Source: Eublepharis macularius
Taxonomy: Eukaryota; Chordata; Lepidosauria; Squamata; Eublepharidae
Reading direction: 5' to 3'
Assembly: GCF_028583425.1 (NCBI RefSeq)
Contig: NC_072801.1
Coordinates: 23,394,001 to 23,458,000 of the forward strand
DNA: 64,000 bases
The position numbers and the translations under genes are program-made. The notes below the pieces were generated by a model. That model ran no database searches and had not been told where the DNA came from. It saw nothing but the letters and a program-made list of their open reading frames with translations. Below are positions 25,601 to 38,500 of this stretch, piece by piece. Every line of letters begins with the position of its first letter. The first letter of the stretch is position 1.

Positions 25601-26954
25601 AGCTGTCAGGCTGCTGCTGGGGCGGCGTGTGGAGCATGGAGCAGCCTCCGCGCGCCACCCCAGCAGCGGCTCATGGCTTCTGCGCCCGGCTGGGGCATGT
25701 GGCGGCAGCGGTGGCACGGGGCTGGCTGGCTGCAGCAGCAGCTGCAGCCCAGTCACACCAGCTCCGCTGCGCGCACCTCCGCCCCCCAACACCCCCTCCA
25801 GCCCCTCTCCAGTGCCCTCGCACCCGAGGCCACCGCCTACCTGGCCTCCATGGGTGCGCCGGCCCTGATCTATTCATACCATTAGATAAGAGTCTTCCCC
25901 CTTCCCAGGATAACCTCTCTGCTCCCTGCAGCCTGAAACCCATCTTTGTTTTTTTTTTTTTTAATTATTTGAGAAAAAATAAAAAATAGAAATAGAAAGT
26001 GCATAGAACTTTATACAAAATACATTAAGCGACAATGAAAAGAATATACAGAATATAAAATAATAGATTTAGGCTGCATAGGAAGTATAAGCAAGATATA
26101 TAACATAACTGAATGTAATACTATTTCTCCTGTCCCTCAATTAATCCATTAAAAAAAAGAAAGGGAAAAAACTGTAATACTTCTAGATGGAAAAATCCAA
26201 TAACATATTTTTAGGGGGGGTTCAGCAGCAAGTGAGATTTTAAATATTTTGTATTCAACCTCACAATATTTGATATATTAACTTATTAGTTTAACTATTT
26301 AGCTTAGCTGTTAGTCTATTTTGTAAACCCGTCTTTGTTGATGTGCTTCCACTGTCCTTTTCCAGATTAATATTGATCATTGAAAAGTTTATGAACAATA
26401 TAATGTTTTGGAAGCACTAAAATCAAGGTCAAAGAACAAATCATGTTGGTTATCACTCATCGGTTCCTATAACATTGAAATCAGCAACACAAAACAGTTG
26501 TTGAAGGGGTGGATCAGGCAATAGTAAAGTGTCTTTCGATACCGTCAACTGTGGTCCCCTCAAGCGCCTAGCAGAGATGGGCCTGACTGGTACTATGCTA
26601 GATTGGCTTCAAGCATTTCTGGAAGGTAGGTTTCAGAAGGTGGTGTGGGGAGACTTCTGCTCTGCCCTTTGGATCCTATCCAATGTCAAACCCAAACACA
26701 GTCCTTACCAAAGGATCTTTGAAATACATTAATCTTCGGTCGTCCATGGTAAACCAGCGCTTCTTGAAACCTTCAGTTTGCTAAAGAGTGGAAAGAGGGA
26801 TTAACCAATCTGGAAAGTATTTTATAGAACAAAACAGGTAGGCTCCGGATCCTAGCATGATCGTATTCAGTCACACAAACACATCTTAAAATAACACACA
26901 AAACTGAGATTCCCTAAATTGTATTAATGTATTTAGTACTTATATATATGGTAT

Positions 26955-27043
<89 letters not shown>

Positions 27044-28268
27044 AAGTGGTTCAGAGAAATTAAAAAATCCACAATAATTAGCAATAAAATCTATTGTTAA
27101 CTATCTATAAAACCAACAGAAAAAAATAAACGTTTTGGCTTCTGTTCCAGACATATTTTTAGTTTATCTCCACATTGCCCATCACTACATTGGGGAGAAT
27201 TGTCTTTGAATCTCAACTTTGATATTTAAAAAAAAAAACAGGGCTGTAGTCCTTATGCTTAGAAGCATGTGTGCAGTTCTTTTTAGCATTAAAGCAGTCT
27301 CAATAAGCATTCGAGTTTCTGGCTGCTGGTCTGCGATATCCCACATAGCTCATTTTTCTCTTTCCTCCAGGGCTCTCGGCTCCAGAGTAAATAATGCAAA
27401 ACTGCAAACGTTGCAAAATAATATGCCAATGTGCCCCCATTTGTACAATGCAGTTTTTCTCACTGCGGAATCTGGATTGCCTGAGAGTAGAGTTTTGATT
27501 TAAGCATGAACTACAGCTAGGTCTGTTTGGCCACGTACTCCTTGCATCTGGCTAAACCGGGTGCTGTTTACAAATTCCTATGCCAGCATACAGACCAACT
27601 GCAGTACAATCCTAAACAGAGGTATACCCTTCTAAGGCCATTAAAATCAACACTCTATTTAGAATTGCAATGTTGATTTCTCATGATGCTGTCGCAGTGC
27701 CTATCTGTGCCTTGTCGCTCCTAGAGAGAGGCTAAAATGGATACTCAAGAGGAGTGGCTGGGGGTTAGCGGCACTGAAGGAGCCCACAAATGAGAAAAAC
27801 CAAACATGACAGCCAGTGTGGTCTAACACAAGTGGCCGATCCACGAGATCTTGTTTTATTTTCCATATTTAAACAACACAGATGTCTTCAAAACTGTGCA
27901 CCAATCCAAAGAACCAAACGTTGCAATAACAAATGCAAAACTGGTACACCAAAGACTGGCAACAACAATTTAAAACCGACAAAGTGGCAGAGCATCGTGA
28001 AAAGAGTAGCTGCTTTATTCTGGCATGAAAATCCATAAACACCAGTTGATGATGTGGCTAGTGTGTTGAATGAGGATCTGGCAAAGTAAGGTCCAAATCC
28101 CCACTCAGGCACGAAAGCTCAGTGGGTGACCTCGGTCCAGTCCCACATTCTCAGACTAGCCTACCTCACCAGATGGTTGTTGTGAGGATAAACTGGAAGA
28201 AAGGAAAGCTATCTACGCTGCCCTAAACTCCCTGAAAGAAGGGTACGATACAAATGTAAATAACAACA

Positions 28269-28319
<51 letters not shown>

Positions 28320-29496
28320 GCAGTAGTCAAATAGTTAACAATAGTCAAAAAATGACTTGGTAGCACTTGCTGCCAGTCCAACCGGTCCACCTTAGAAAAC
28401 TGATTATCTTGGTGGAGAAAATACCTTTAAAAATGCAATTCCAAATTAAGATATGGTTACATTTAAAAGTTAAAAACTCTTAAGTTTAAAAAACTGTCCT
28501 AAAACCTTAAAAAAATTCTAAGAAAGTTTGAATTAAAACCTGCTTTAAAATCCCAATTTACTTCAAGTGTAGGTTATGCATTGGACGATCACAGCGTCTG
28601 TTTGGGACAATAGGAAAAGAATTTCTCAGGGAGCCTTTCTTCATTAGGACATGTATATGCTGACTCAAATTCTGATCCTAGATCGTAATAATAAACTTGA
28701 TTCAGTTCATTAGGACAGAGAAGGTGAAGAGTGAACGGTGAACAAGACTCGCATGCTCATCGTGGAGGGATTACATTGCCTGTGCCCTCCCCTGTGCGCC
28801 AAAGCCAGCAGATAGACAGACACACAGACAGATAATGCTGCCAGTAGAAGACATGCAAAAAGATGGGGCTGAGCACACATCCCTAAGCAACTTGGTGTCA
28901 TTTTATTTTAAAGAGTCACTTTTCTAGTCATTATGGCTGTCCCAGCAAATGGGACAGGATTGGAACATGCAGAACAGCCCAAACTACATTTTATTTTCCA
29001 ACCTGAAGGAAAATAGGAAAACATCCTTGCTTTCGGCATAAACAGAAAGCACAGTGTGACTCACCTTGGGTCCAGTTTTTTCCATGTAACCCTCCTTCAG
29101 GTAATTCCTAGAAAGTTTTGGCACCAGCTAGAGTTGAGAAAACACAGAGGGGAAAGAGAAGGGGAAGTAACACATGGTGTTAGTGCAGATACAAAGCAAC
29201 AGAGGAGAAAAGATCAAGTATTGAAAGCCCAGCCTTTTATTTCCTATGATGCAGCAAGGATTTTTGTGGATTATTTCCAGCCAGGGTTTCTGGGAGGATG
29301 CAGACATTCAGCTGGGCCCAAACCACATGAGGCTTTTGGATTTGCCATTCCATTCACCCTCTCCATGGGTGATATTCGGCCCTTAAAAATAGCTAGGGGG
29401 AGAGGCGCAGAGAAGAGAGATACAGATCAGGTACATGCTGATTCAGAGAGGAAGAGCTAATACACACCCCTTCCCAATAGCATGGCCTCAATTCAT

Positions 29497-29535
<39 letters not shown>

Positions 29536-32500
29536 GTTGCCTTTTAGGGTTAAACACCACATTGTTCCCATCACAAACTGTAATGATGAAAGCCATCTGG
29601 TCCCGTAGCTTCATCCCAGCCACCAGAGAAGCAGCTGCTCTGGTTAACATCCCATTGGGCACCATGCGCCCATGAGCAGGGCCCTGAAGATTCGGGACTT
29701 AGCAGCAATTTCTGTCTTTCACAGAATTCTTATATGAGCCAGCCAGCTTCCCGGCACTAATGTTTTGCCATCAAAGACGTGAATTCACAGCTAAGCAAGG
29801 TTGATTTTTTTGGCAAACTGTGCCCTGCTTTTCTTTTTTTCTGCCCTCCAAGCCTTTTCAAAAATTGTCTGTGGTGTTCGTCTGCAATAGCTGCATGCTT
29901 TCAGGCAATGCAGCCACATGCTACTGGACCTAAAAGGGCCAGGTTACTGGTCCCAGGACTGTGGATGACCCATTTAATCCTGAACTGCTGTTTGCACAAG
30001 TGAAACTTTTATTTAAAGGTATGGGGATGTGGTCAACCAGGGAATAAAACTTGAAGTTTCAAACTAACACTCTTGTCAGTAGAATAAATGAAGAAGTCCC
30101 AAATCCACAATGAGGGAGTATTTGAGCCTCAGTCTCTTTCCTCTTGGACATCCCTCTCTCAGATCCCTCACTCCTTCGCCTCTTGTCTACCAATTGCCAT
30201 CTTCCAACTCACATTTTACAATTAATTGTAATACAGCTAATTTAATCCAGAGACACTGATCCCAAGCAACCCTAATCATCATAGTTATAATAATACTATT
30301 ATTTGCTGTCCACAAGACCTCCTCTATCGATTATTTCTACCTGAATTAACCATCATTAAAACTCAAGAACGACTGTCTTTCTCAGCAGCTCTTCCAGATT
30401 CTTTCAGCTGATTCAGAAATACCAGCTCCTTCCGCATAAGCCCTCTTTTGACAATGATGACATCGTGAGAATGCCAGCATTCCTTCCCAACTACTGAAGA
30501 AAACCACTTTGCTCCAATAAAGCAAGGTATTGTGTTAGCTGCTGTCACATTCCCATTTCCAAATTGACACGCAACTATTTGATTACACGTCCGCCTCTGA
30601 CTCAGGCGTGGAGGGCTCAGGAGAAGAACCTGAGGACCACCAGGGTGGGGTTGAGTCGGGTGCTGTGGAGGCACTGGATGACCACGCACCGCTCTGCCAG
30701 AGCCTGTAAGGGCTGACCATGCCCCCCCCCAAGAGCAGCAGAGACTCCCCCCTACCAGAGCCTGCAAGCCAATCCTTGCCGCCTGCCTCAGAGATCACCA
30801 CTGAGTCTTGCCAACCAAGACACAGACTAGGGCCTCCCACGCCAGAGGAACAGCAGCAGAGGTGGTACGAAGGAGGCAAAGAGCGAGGCTGGCAGCGTGC
30901 CACTTGCCTGCAGACTCAGAACAGAACACTGGGCGGGACACTTCCTCGCAGGATCATGGCCAGAGCAAACCAGAGGCTCCTGAGCCCCAACACCTGCCAG
31001 CAAATGCTGCTGAGCCAGATAAGCCCCTCAGCTGCACTGCTGGGTCAGCTGGTTCCCTGGGCTCTGGCGCCAGATGCTCTTGCCTCAGAGGCCAGCCCAC
31101 AAAGCGACGGACTGAATCCCAAAGAGTCCAGCCGAACGGGCAGGGCAATGAGATCAAATTCATCAATTAAGTGAAACGGGTTTGCCATTAACAAAAACAA
31201 CGAGCAACTGCATCAGTTGGGATAGTTAATTAGAAACTGTTACAACAACCAATTAAAATAATAGCTTTATCAGACTCAAAGTGGACAGTTCACCACCAAA
31301 ATGTCTTCATGAACCCAAGCGAAATCCTTCTGGCTGAAGGAGGCATTATCAGGAGGCATTATTGGGGGCGTGCGTGTGTGTCAGTCTTCGGTGTGTCTCA
31401 TTAACTGTGGGGAAGAATTTTCCTCTCCCTTCCCGCCCCCCAAGATGGGAGAAGAAGTCTATTGCTACGGCTACGGCTCCTGGAGTGTTCATGCAAAACA
31501 GGTACGCTTGCCTACCTCGCCATTTATGAAGGCTGGAGGGATGCCCTGGGACAATTGAGCCTTCCAGATGCACCACACAGCCTCTTGACAGACATGGAGC
31601 ACAAAGCTGACGAACACACATGAAATCGCCTTATACTGAATCAGACCTTTGGTCCATCCAGGTCAGTATTCCCTACTCAGTCTGGCAGCAGCTCTCCAGG
31701 GTCTTTATTATCACCTGACATCTGGTCCTTTTAACTGGAGATGCCTGGGATTGAACCTGGGACCTTCTGCATACAAAGTAGATGCTCTACCACTGACAGT
31801 CTCTCTACACAATACACATTACATGAGGATGCTCAAGCGAAGGGAGACGCCATGTTAGCCAGGAATTGTAGTGTAAAAAGACAGATCAGCAGGCTCTGTT
31901 AATTTCCCTTCCCCTTCAGGGAGATGAAGAGGAAATAAATAAACCTTCTGAGGAGGTGAAATTGACAGAGCCTGCTGATCTGTCTTTTTACACTACAATT
32001 CCTGGTTAACATGGTTGCTCCCTGGTTGCTCCCTTCACTTGAGCAACCTCGTGTAATGCGTCTCATGTAGAGGGACTCTCAGAGACAGCCTCCTGGGGGA
32101 ATGAGGATCTCTGAATGTGTGCCGCATCAGCCCCACCTTTGGGGGGAGGGGTAAGCAGGGACCACACTGAGAAACTGTATTTGGGCTCGGCTGGGCACAA
32201 ATTCTAACCATTTTTAGGGCCTCTTGGGCTGGATCCAGAGTAAAATTTCCAATGGTAAAATGTGACTTTCCGGTCTCCCCCCCCGCCCCCACTGATCTCC
32301 ACAAAACGTTGCTCTCAAGGGACAAGGGGGCCTATTGAATGCTACAGTGGAAAGGGGAAATCATGGAATTTGCCAGTTTACTCTGGATCCAACGTCTTGT
32401 CCTGACAGCATGACAAAGGCAGTTTCTAGCCTCTTTTCCCCAGAGGTCCTGTAACATGCGCAGAATTTGCTTAAGCTATGTGACGTCACTTTCCATAAAA

Positions 32501-35500
32501 TTGTAGCCCCATTACATCCAAGCTTCTGTGCTGCGTGATTCTTCTGGTGCTTTGGTGCCATTGACAAGAGGAGAAGAACTTATCCTTCACCCATGCACAA
32601 CCTCTGCTCTACCCATACACAACCTGATAGGGTTAATATCTGGGGGTGTTGAGTGAAATGTTTAATGTGATTGGGTAGTTTTCCATTGGGGTGTTGCTAA
32701 ACCAGAACTGAAATTTGTCAGGTTCCCCCCCCCCATTCTCTTGATTTTCATGGCTGCTCCTTTCAATGGGGAAGGGGAGGGGGACCAATTGGAGGCTGTA
32801 TTGTCGAAGGCTTTCACAGCCGGAGAATGATGGTTGTTGTGGGTTTTCCGGGCTGTATTGCCGTGGTCTTGGCATTGTAGTTCCTGACGTTTCGCCAGCA
32901 GCTGTGGCTGGCATCTTCAGAGGTGTAGCACCAAAAGACTTTTGGTGCTACACCTCTGAAGATGCCAGCCACAGCTGCTGGCGAAACGTCAGGAACTACA
33001 ATGCCAAGACCACGGCAATACAGCCTGGAAAACCCACAACAACAATTGGAGGCTCTTGGGGCAACTGTTTTTGGCCTTAATAGCACCAAAATCATGCAGA
33101 ACACAATCTTACGTCTAATCTAGAAAACTCCTAAGTTTCAAGCAAATTGAACAAAGGGGGGCAATTTTACAGACCCCCAAAGGAGGTCTCTCTCTGCAGA
33201 GCTGCACTTAAGTTCGCTCTACTAATTCCTAAAATGGCTGTCAGACAGCCAGCCAGCGGAGAGCTTCAGCCAGCCACCAGCATTTTTTTAAAAAAAGTCC
33301 CGTCTGTGTTCATTTCATTTTCCTACTCTTACAGGGAATGACAATAAAAAAATTTGTTTCCACTGAAAACTCTGCATTTGTCTTTCTTCCCTGTTGTGGC
33401 TTGTTGTTTGTTTCATCCCAGAAAGTGAGAGAGGCTTCGGTGAAGCCCCACCCTCAGCTATCTTTGCACCTTCATTATTTCCTATGGGGGATTTCCAGGG
33501 GTGGGAGATGGAATAGTTATTTTTCAACCAATTGTCACCAAAATTGCACTGGAGTGTCTTCTGCCTTCCTCTAATTTCAAGCAAATTGGGCAAAGCATTC
33601 AAATTCTATGAGCACCTGAGCAAGCGCCCCCACCCCAAACCAGGCTTTTCTACTTTCATAAGAAAAAAGTTTCTCTTCAGCTCACAAAGAAGGGGGAAGG
33701 GGGAAGTGGAGGGTGAAGAGAATGGAAGCACTCTTCGGGATTGGCTGGGAGTGCTCTTTGCCTCTCCCTTGCAACAATCTGATTGGAAGGGAGAAATTCA
33801 GTACAGATTTAAGTGAAACACCAGTTCAAGTGGTAAATGCTGGCACTCAAAAAGAACATAGATTTCATGAGGGGGGGGGGGGGTTTCAAGACTACCAAGC
33901 AGCTAGGACTAGCGTTTCCATTTCAGAAAGTCACAAGTAAATCTCAGAAACTGCTATTTCTGTCATTTTCATTATGCACACCCCTAGAATCTGATATTGA
34001 ATGGCAGCTGCAGACCAGAATCTCCCTCGGATTAAAGCCCTGCTTGGCACCTGTCTGATTCTGTAGAAAGCGTTTCTTGGCGAGGAAAAAAATAGCCAGG
34101 CTTGTAAGGTGGGGAGACCTCTCCCCAAGAGCTGATCACACAACATCTCACCTTGGAAGCTTTGGGACTGATGGCTCCAGGAGATGAAATGCTCCTTAAC
34201 AAAATTTGCCATCAAAGGAGTTGTATAAAAGGCATGCATGGTATGCATGTAGTAAAGAGTCCAGTAGCACCTTTAAGACTAATCGACTTTATTGTAGCAT
34301 AAGCTTTCAAGAACCACAGCTCTCTTCGTCAGATGCATCTGTGGTTCTCGAAAGCTTATGCTATGATAAAGTCAGTTAGTCTGAAAGGTGCTACTGGACT
34401 CTTTACTATTTTGCCACTACAGACTAACACAGCTAACTCCTGGTATGCATGTGCGTGCCTAATGTGTGAGGATCCACAATTCCCTCATACTGACTGAAGA
34501 CAGCTCTGCGGTGAGGTTGAATTAAGACAGCTTTCTTTAAGCACAGCAGGAAAAAGACAGCTTTGACCCAAAGCGGCCCAATTTGACAGCAATGTTCTAG
34601 TGAAGCTCCCATTATTTTCAAGAAGGCTACTGCAAGACAACTAGACAGCCAGTGTGGTGTAGTTGTTGGAGTGTTGGACTAGGATCAGGGAACTCCAGGT
34701 TCGAATCCCCACTCTGTCATGGAAGATGGCTGGGAGACCTTGAGCCAGTCACACCCTCTCAGCCCAAGCTACCCCATAGGGTTGTTGTGAGGATCAAATG
34801 GAGGGGGGAGAACAATGTGAGCCACTTTGGGTCCCCACTGGGGAGAAAATCGGGGTATAAATGAAGTAAACAAACAAACTTCCAATGGGATTGTGCCCCA
34901 CATGCATCAGCCAGGGGATTCGTGTGCTATTTGGACTTGCTGCATTAGATGCCAAAACAATGTAACACCAGCAAGGGGACCAGGACCTCAGCAACAGACC
35001 CCAGGCATTCAGCAGGGCCGCAAGGCATCAAACTGATTGGGGGGCAGCCAAGAGGGAGAACAGAATAAAAATGAGAACTCACATCGACATCACTGGCTCC
35101 AGGGAACGCCACTTGCAAATAATGGAATCGAGCAGCGCGGATGGCATTAAACCAGTCCACCATTTCCTGATGGGGGCAGGGGGAGGAAACCATTAAAAAA
35201 GAGACACAAAAAGCTGTTATCACTTCTGTTCATACCGTTCGAAGTCCGTTTCTAATACACTGAATCTGATTTTGATTTGAATGTACAAGAGATGAAGCGA
35301 TGCTGCACAGGTTGGCATGATTTCCATAATTTCTATGGAGCAATGTTACAGCAACTCTGCTTTCCAAGCGACACAGTTTAAGTGCCACGGTCACTGGGGC
35401 AAGCACGTCTGCACACAACTTTTTAATTCCGAAGGGGCTGCTGTGTTTATCCAAAGCAACGGAAAAGCAAACAAAAGAGCCTTTGGGCACTGGGCTCTAG

Positions 35501-38500
35501 CCTACGAAACCTTACGCCAGAATAAAAACTTGCCAGCCTTTAGGGGCCTGAAGACTCAGGTTTGCTTTGCTGTATTAAAAACATTTCCTCTCCAGGGCTG
35601 GTCAAATCGGAGAGAGAGAATGTGGCAGTACCGCGAGATCGCCTGCAGAGGGCATTTCAGCCACCAACAAACTTGGGTGAAAATGAAACTCTGCAGCAGT
35701 GTCCACTATTTGTAGGGAAGAAGGCCAGGCGAATTAAGTTTGCTCTGCATTTGGGGGAATCAGATTCAGGACTGAGCATAGCCTACGGTTGCCAGCTCCA
35801 AACTGGGAAATTCCTGGAGATCTGGGGGGTGAAACCTGGAGAAAGCGGGGTTTGGGGAGGAAAAGGACCTTGGCGTGGCGTAATTCCATAGAGTCCACTC
35901 CTCAAAGTAGCCATTTTCTCCAGGTGAACTCATCTCTGTGGCCTGGAGACCAGTTGTAATTCCGGGAGATCTCCAGCCACTACCTGGAGGCTGGCAACCC
36001 TAGCATAGCCTCAAACTGGTTTTCCTGTGTTAGAAAAACCAGGAAGTTGAACTCATTCACAGCCTGAGCTACTACAGACCATTGTGGTGCACCCACCGCA
36101 TCAAAAGGTATTTCTTCTGTGCCAAATTCAACTCAGACCAAGGACATTTACCAAGGGGCAAATTGCCATGGGGCCGTTTCTGACTGGGAAGAAAAACCTA
36201 AATGGCACCCTCCCCCACCCCCACAGACACACACTAATTAAAGTCAAAGTCCGTAGACAAAACCGCACATCTTCCACAGGGTATAATGCAGTAGGATTCT
36301 CCCTTCGAAGCAGCCACGTTCTCCTGGGGAACTGAACCCAGTCCCCAGCTGATGACAGGCAACCCTAGTAACTGTTGGTCTGTAACTTCCCCTGAGCTGA
36401 ATTTGAGATGGTATTACCAGCAGAGGAACTGCATGCTCAAAATGTGTATGAAATAATGGTTTTTAAAAAACCTAAATAGGTGTTTAAGAAAAAAAAAGTA
36501 ACCCCTATTTCCCAATGCATTTCATGATCAAGGGATCTTGCTCAAGATATCTACGAGATCTGTATAGTTACAGAAGGCTGTTGGAGCTGCTCATCCTTCT
36601 CAGTATCCATAACCAGAAACATCCCTCTGTTAACATGTTTGCCAGTTGATGCCCTTAAGCACTGCCTCAAAAATGGCGGCCAAGCAGGTTAACAGGGCCT
36701 TACTGCATGGGGAAAGACCGTTTCCTGTGGGAAAGGGCTTTACTGCTAAATGCATCAGAAATAAAGCATCACCCATCTATAGACAGCTGCCTGCTGATGT
36801 TTTCTAATTCATCAGCCTCAGGCTGATTCTGTACATTGCAAGCTCAAAGGTGTTGCATCTGATTAGGAAGCCAAAGTACCTGCAAGCAAAGGGGGGGTGG
36901 GGGTGAGAGAGGGAGGAAGGGAGATCTAATGAAGAGTAGCTCAGCTCTACCAGCATATAAAGATTTATCAGTCAATCGATACAGGCAATTTCTATGCCAC
37001 CTCACCATAGTCCTGCTTGGGATGGAATAATACATTATCAGTAATAAAACCACAAGCCATTCAAATCAAGCCCATAGACAGAATTTTTAAAGCCCATAAA
37101 ACAGACAGAAACCGCTGGAAAGATAAAAGTCCTAATTAAAAGCCTGGATAAAAAAAGATATGTTTTGGTCTAGAAGACTGTAAAGTAGGAGCTAGGCAAG
37201 CATCAATGGGGAGAGCGTTCCAAAGGCAAGGTGCCACCACAGAAAATGCCCTGTCTCTAGTTGAGACTGGTCTCACCTCCGAAGGCGGAGGCACATCTTA
37301 ACTGGTGGGCTAGACAATATGGGAGATGGGGGTTCTCCAGGTAACTTGGCCCCAAGCCCTTAAAGGCCAGATCCTGGCACATGTTGCTACTGCCACTGTA
37401 TGGCAAGATGGAGTATCCTGTGGTGCTGAGCAACAAACTACAGGATACAGGAATTGAGCAGTTAACTGCTGCATTAAGTCAGAGCCAGTGAACTGAAGCA
37501 ATACAGAGTGGGAAAATAAATCACTGGCGCTTGGAGCAAGAAGATGTGGCTCCCAGTCAGGTGAACCCACCCTCAGGAGAAAAAAAAAAACAATGAACAA
37601 GGCATCTCAATTTTTCTCTCTTTTTAAAGAAAAGATTGGGTGGTCTTGGGAGCAGTTATGGCCTTGCTCAGTTGCTTAGATGGGAAGCCATCTAGAGCTC
37701 CATAGCAAAAAAATATATAGTTTTCTTCTGTTTCTTTTCCCCTGTCAAACAGAAATCCTCCTTCAATGATACAAGAACTCATTGTCCTTTAATGTTAAAA
37801 AAAACAGGAATGCACTTCTCTGATCTATTCTCCTGGCTCGAACACCTGCCATTTATTTCAGGTCAGATCCACTAGTTAAAATACGCAGGATAGGACCAGG
37901 GGCAATGTTTAAGAATGCCCAGAGGGTAGAGGACTCTCTCCTTGGCATCAGCACTCTGGGGCAGAGGTGACGTCAATTGACACAGATGCCTTAGGGATCC
38001 AGCAGAAAGCCAGAAGACTTAGGGAAAGCAGTCTGCAGGACCCGTAGAAGGAGACGACTTAATGCTTAACTTTGCACTTGGGGGTGGGGGGGCTGACTTT
38101 CCCGGTGAGGAGCCAGAAGGATAGATCCAGATGAAATTGGTACTTTCCACCGATTTCCCCTTCCTATTCTGAACCCCTCCCTCCTAGTGTTCCTCAGGGT
38201 CCCCGATCCACCTCCCCTCCTCCAGGAGCAGCATCTCAAGGAGATCAAAGGGCTGCAATGGAAGGAGGGGGGCAGGGAAGTTTTGTTCTGCCCACAGAAA
38301 ACACAGTCTGGATCTGGATCTGGGTCCCCAATGACTGAAGAATTCATGGCATTTGTCTCAGTAAACTTTTGCTTGCTATCCTAACCATTCAGGCACTCAG
38401 TTGACCTCGGACTTCTCAATAGGGTTGCCAGCCTCCAGATAGTGGCTGGAGATCTCCCAGAATTACAACTGGTCTCCAGGCCACAGAGATCAGTTCACCT

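Larger units (their letters stand above)
32798..33042. mobile_element. Penelope-like foldback repeat with hammerhead-like core in each arm
   Basis: Two near-identical arms face each other around a TTTTGGTGCTACACCTC centre. It is flanked by the 12-bp duplication CAATTGGAGGCT (32786-32797 and 33043-33054). Each arm contains a hammerhead-type core. Variable-length duplication, inverted terminal arms and hammerheads are typical of Penelope-like retroelements; the class assignment is inference. Located in the ADAP1 intron between exons 7 and 8. Confidence 0.75.

Noticed and set aside
25312..25989. 225-codon plus-strand ORF and overlapping 126-156-codon ORFs on both strands
   Set aside because: All fall in the GC-rich hAT-like element, overlap in several frames and have low-complexity Ala/Pro/Cys composition. 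Lack of stops there follows from GC content.
28268..28325. CRISPR-like regular repeat
   Set aside because: It is a trinucleotide microsatellite with no spacers, in a vertebrate genome.
31921..31970. CTGAGGA...GAAATTGAC as a hammerhead core in the 31848 foldback
   Set aside because: Only three bases separate CTGAGGA from GAAA, so no stem II can form.
32766..33104. Two ORFs of 96-104 codons that share a long peptide on opposite strands
   Set aside because: The identity is a consequence of the inverted repeat; it is not protein conservation.
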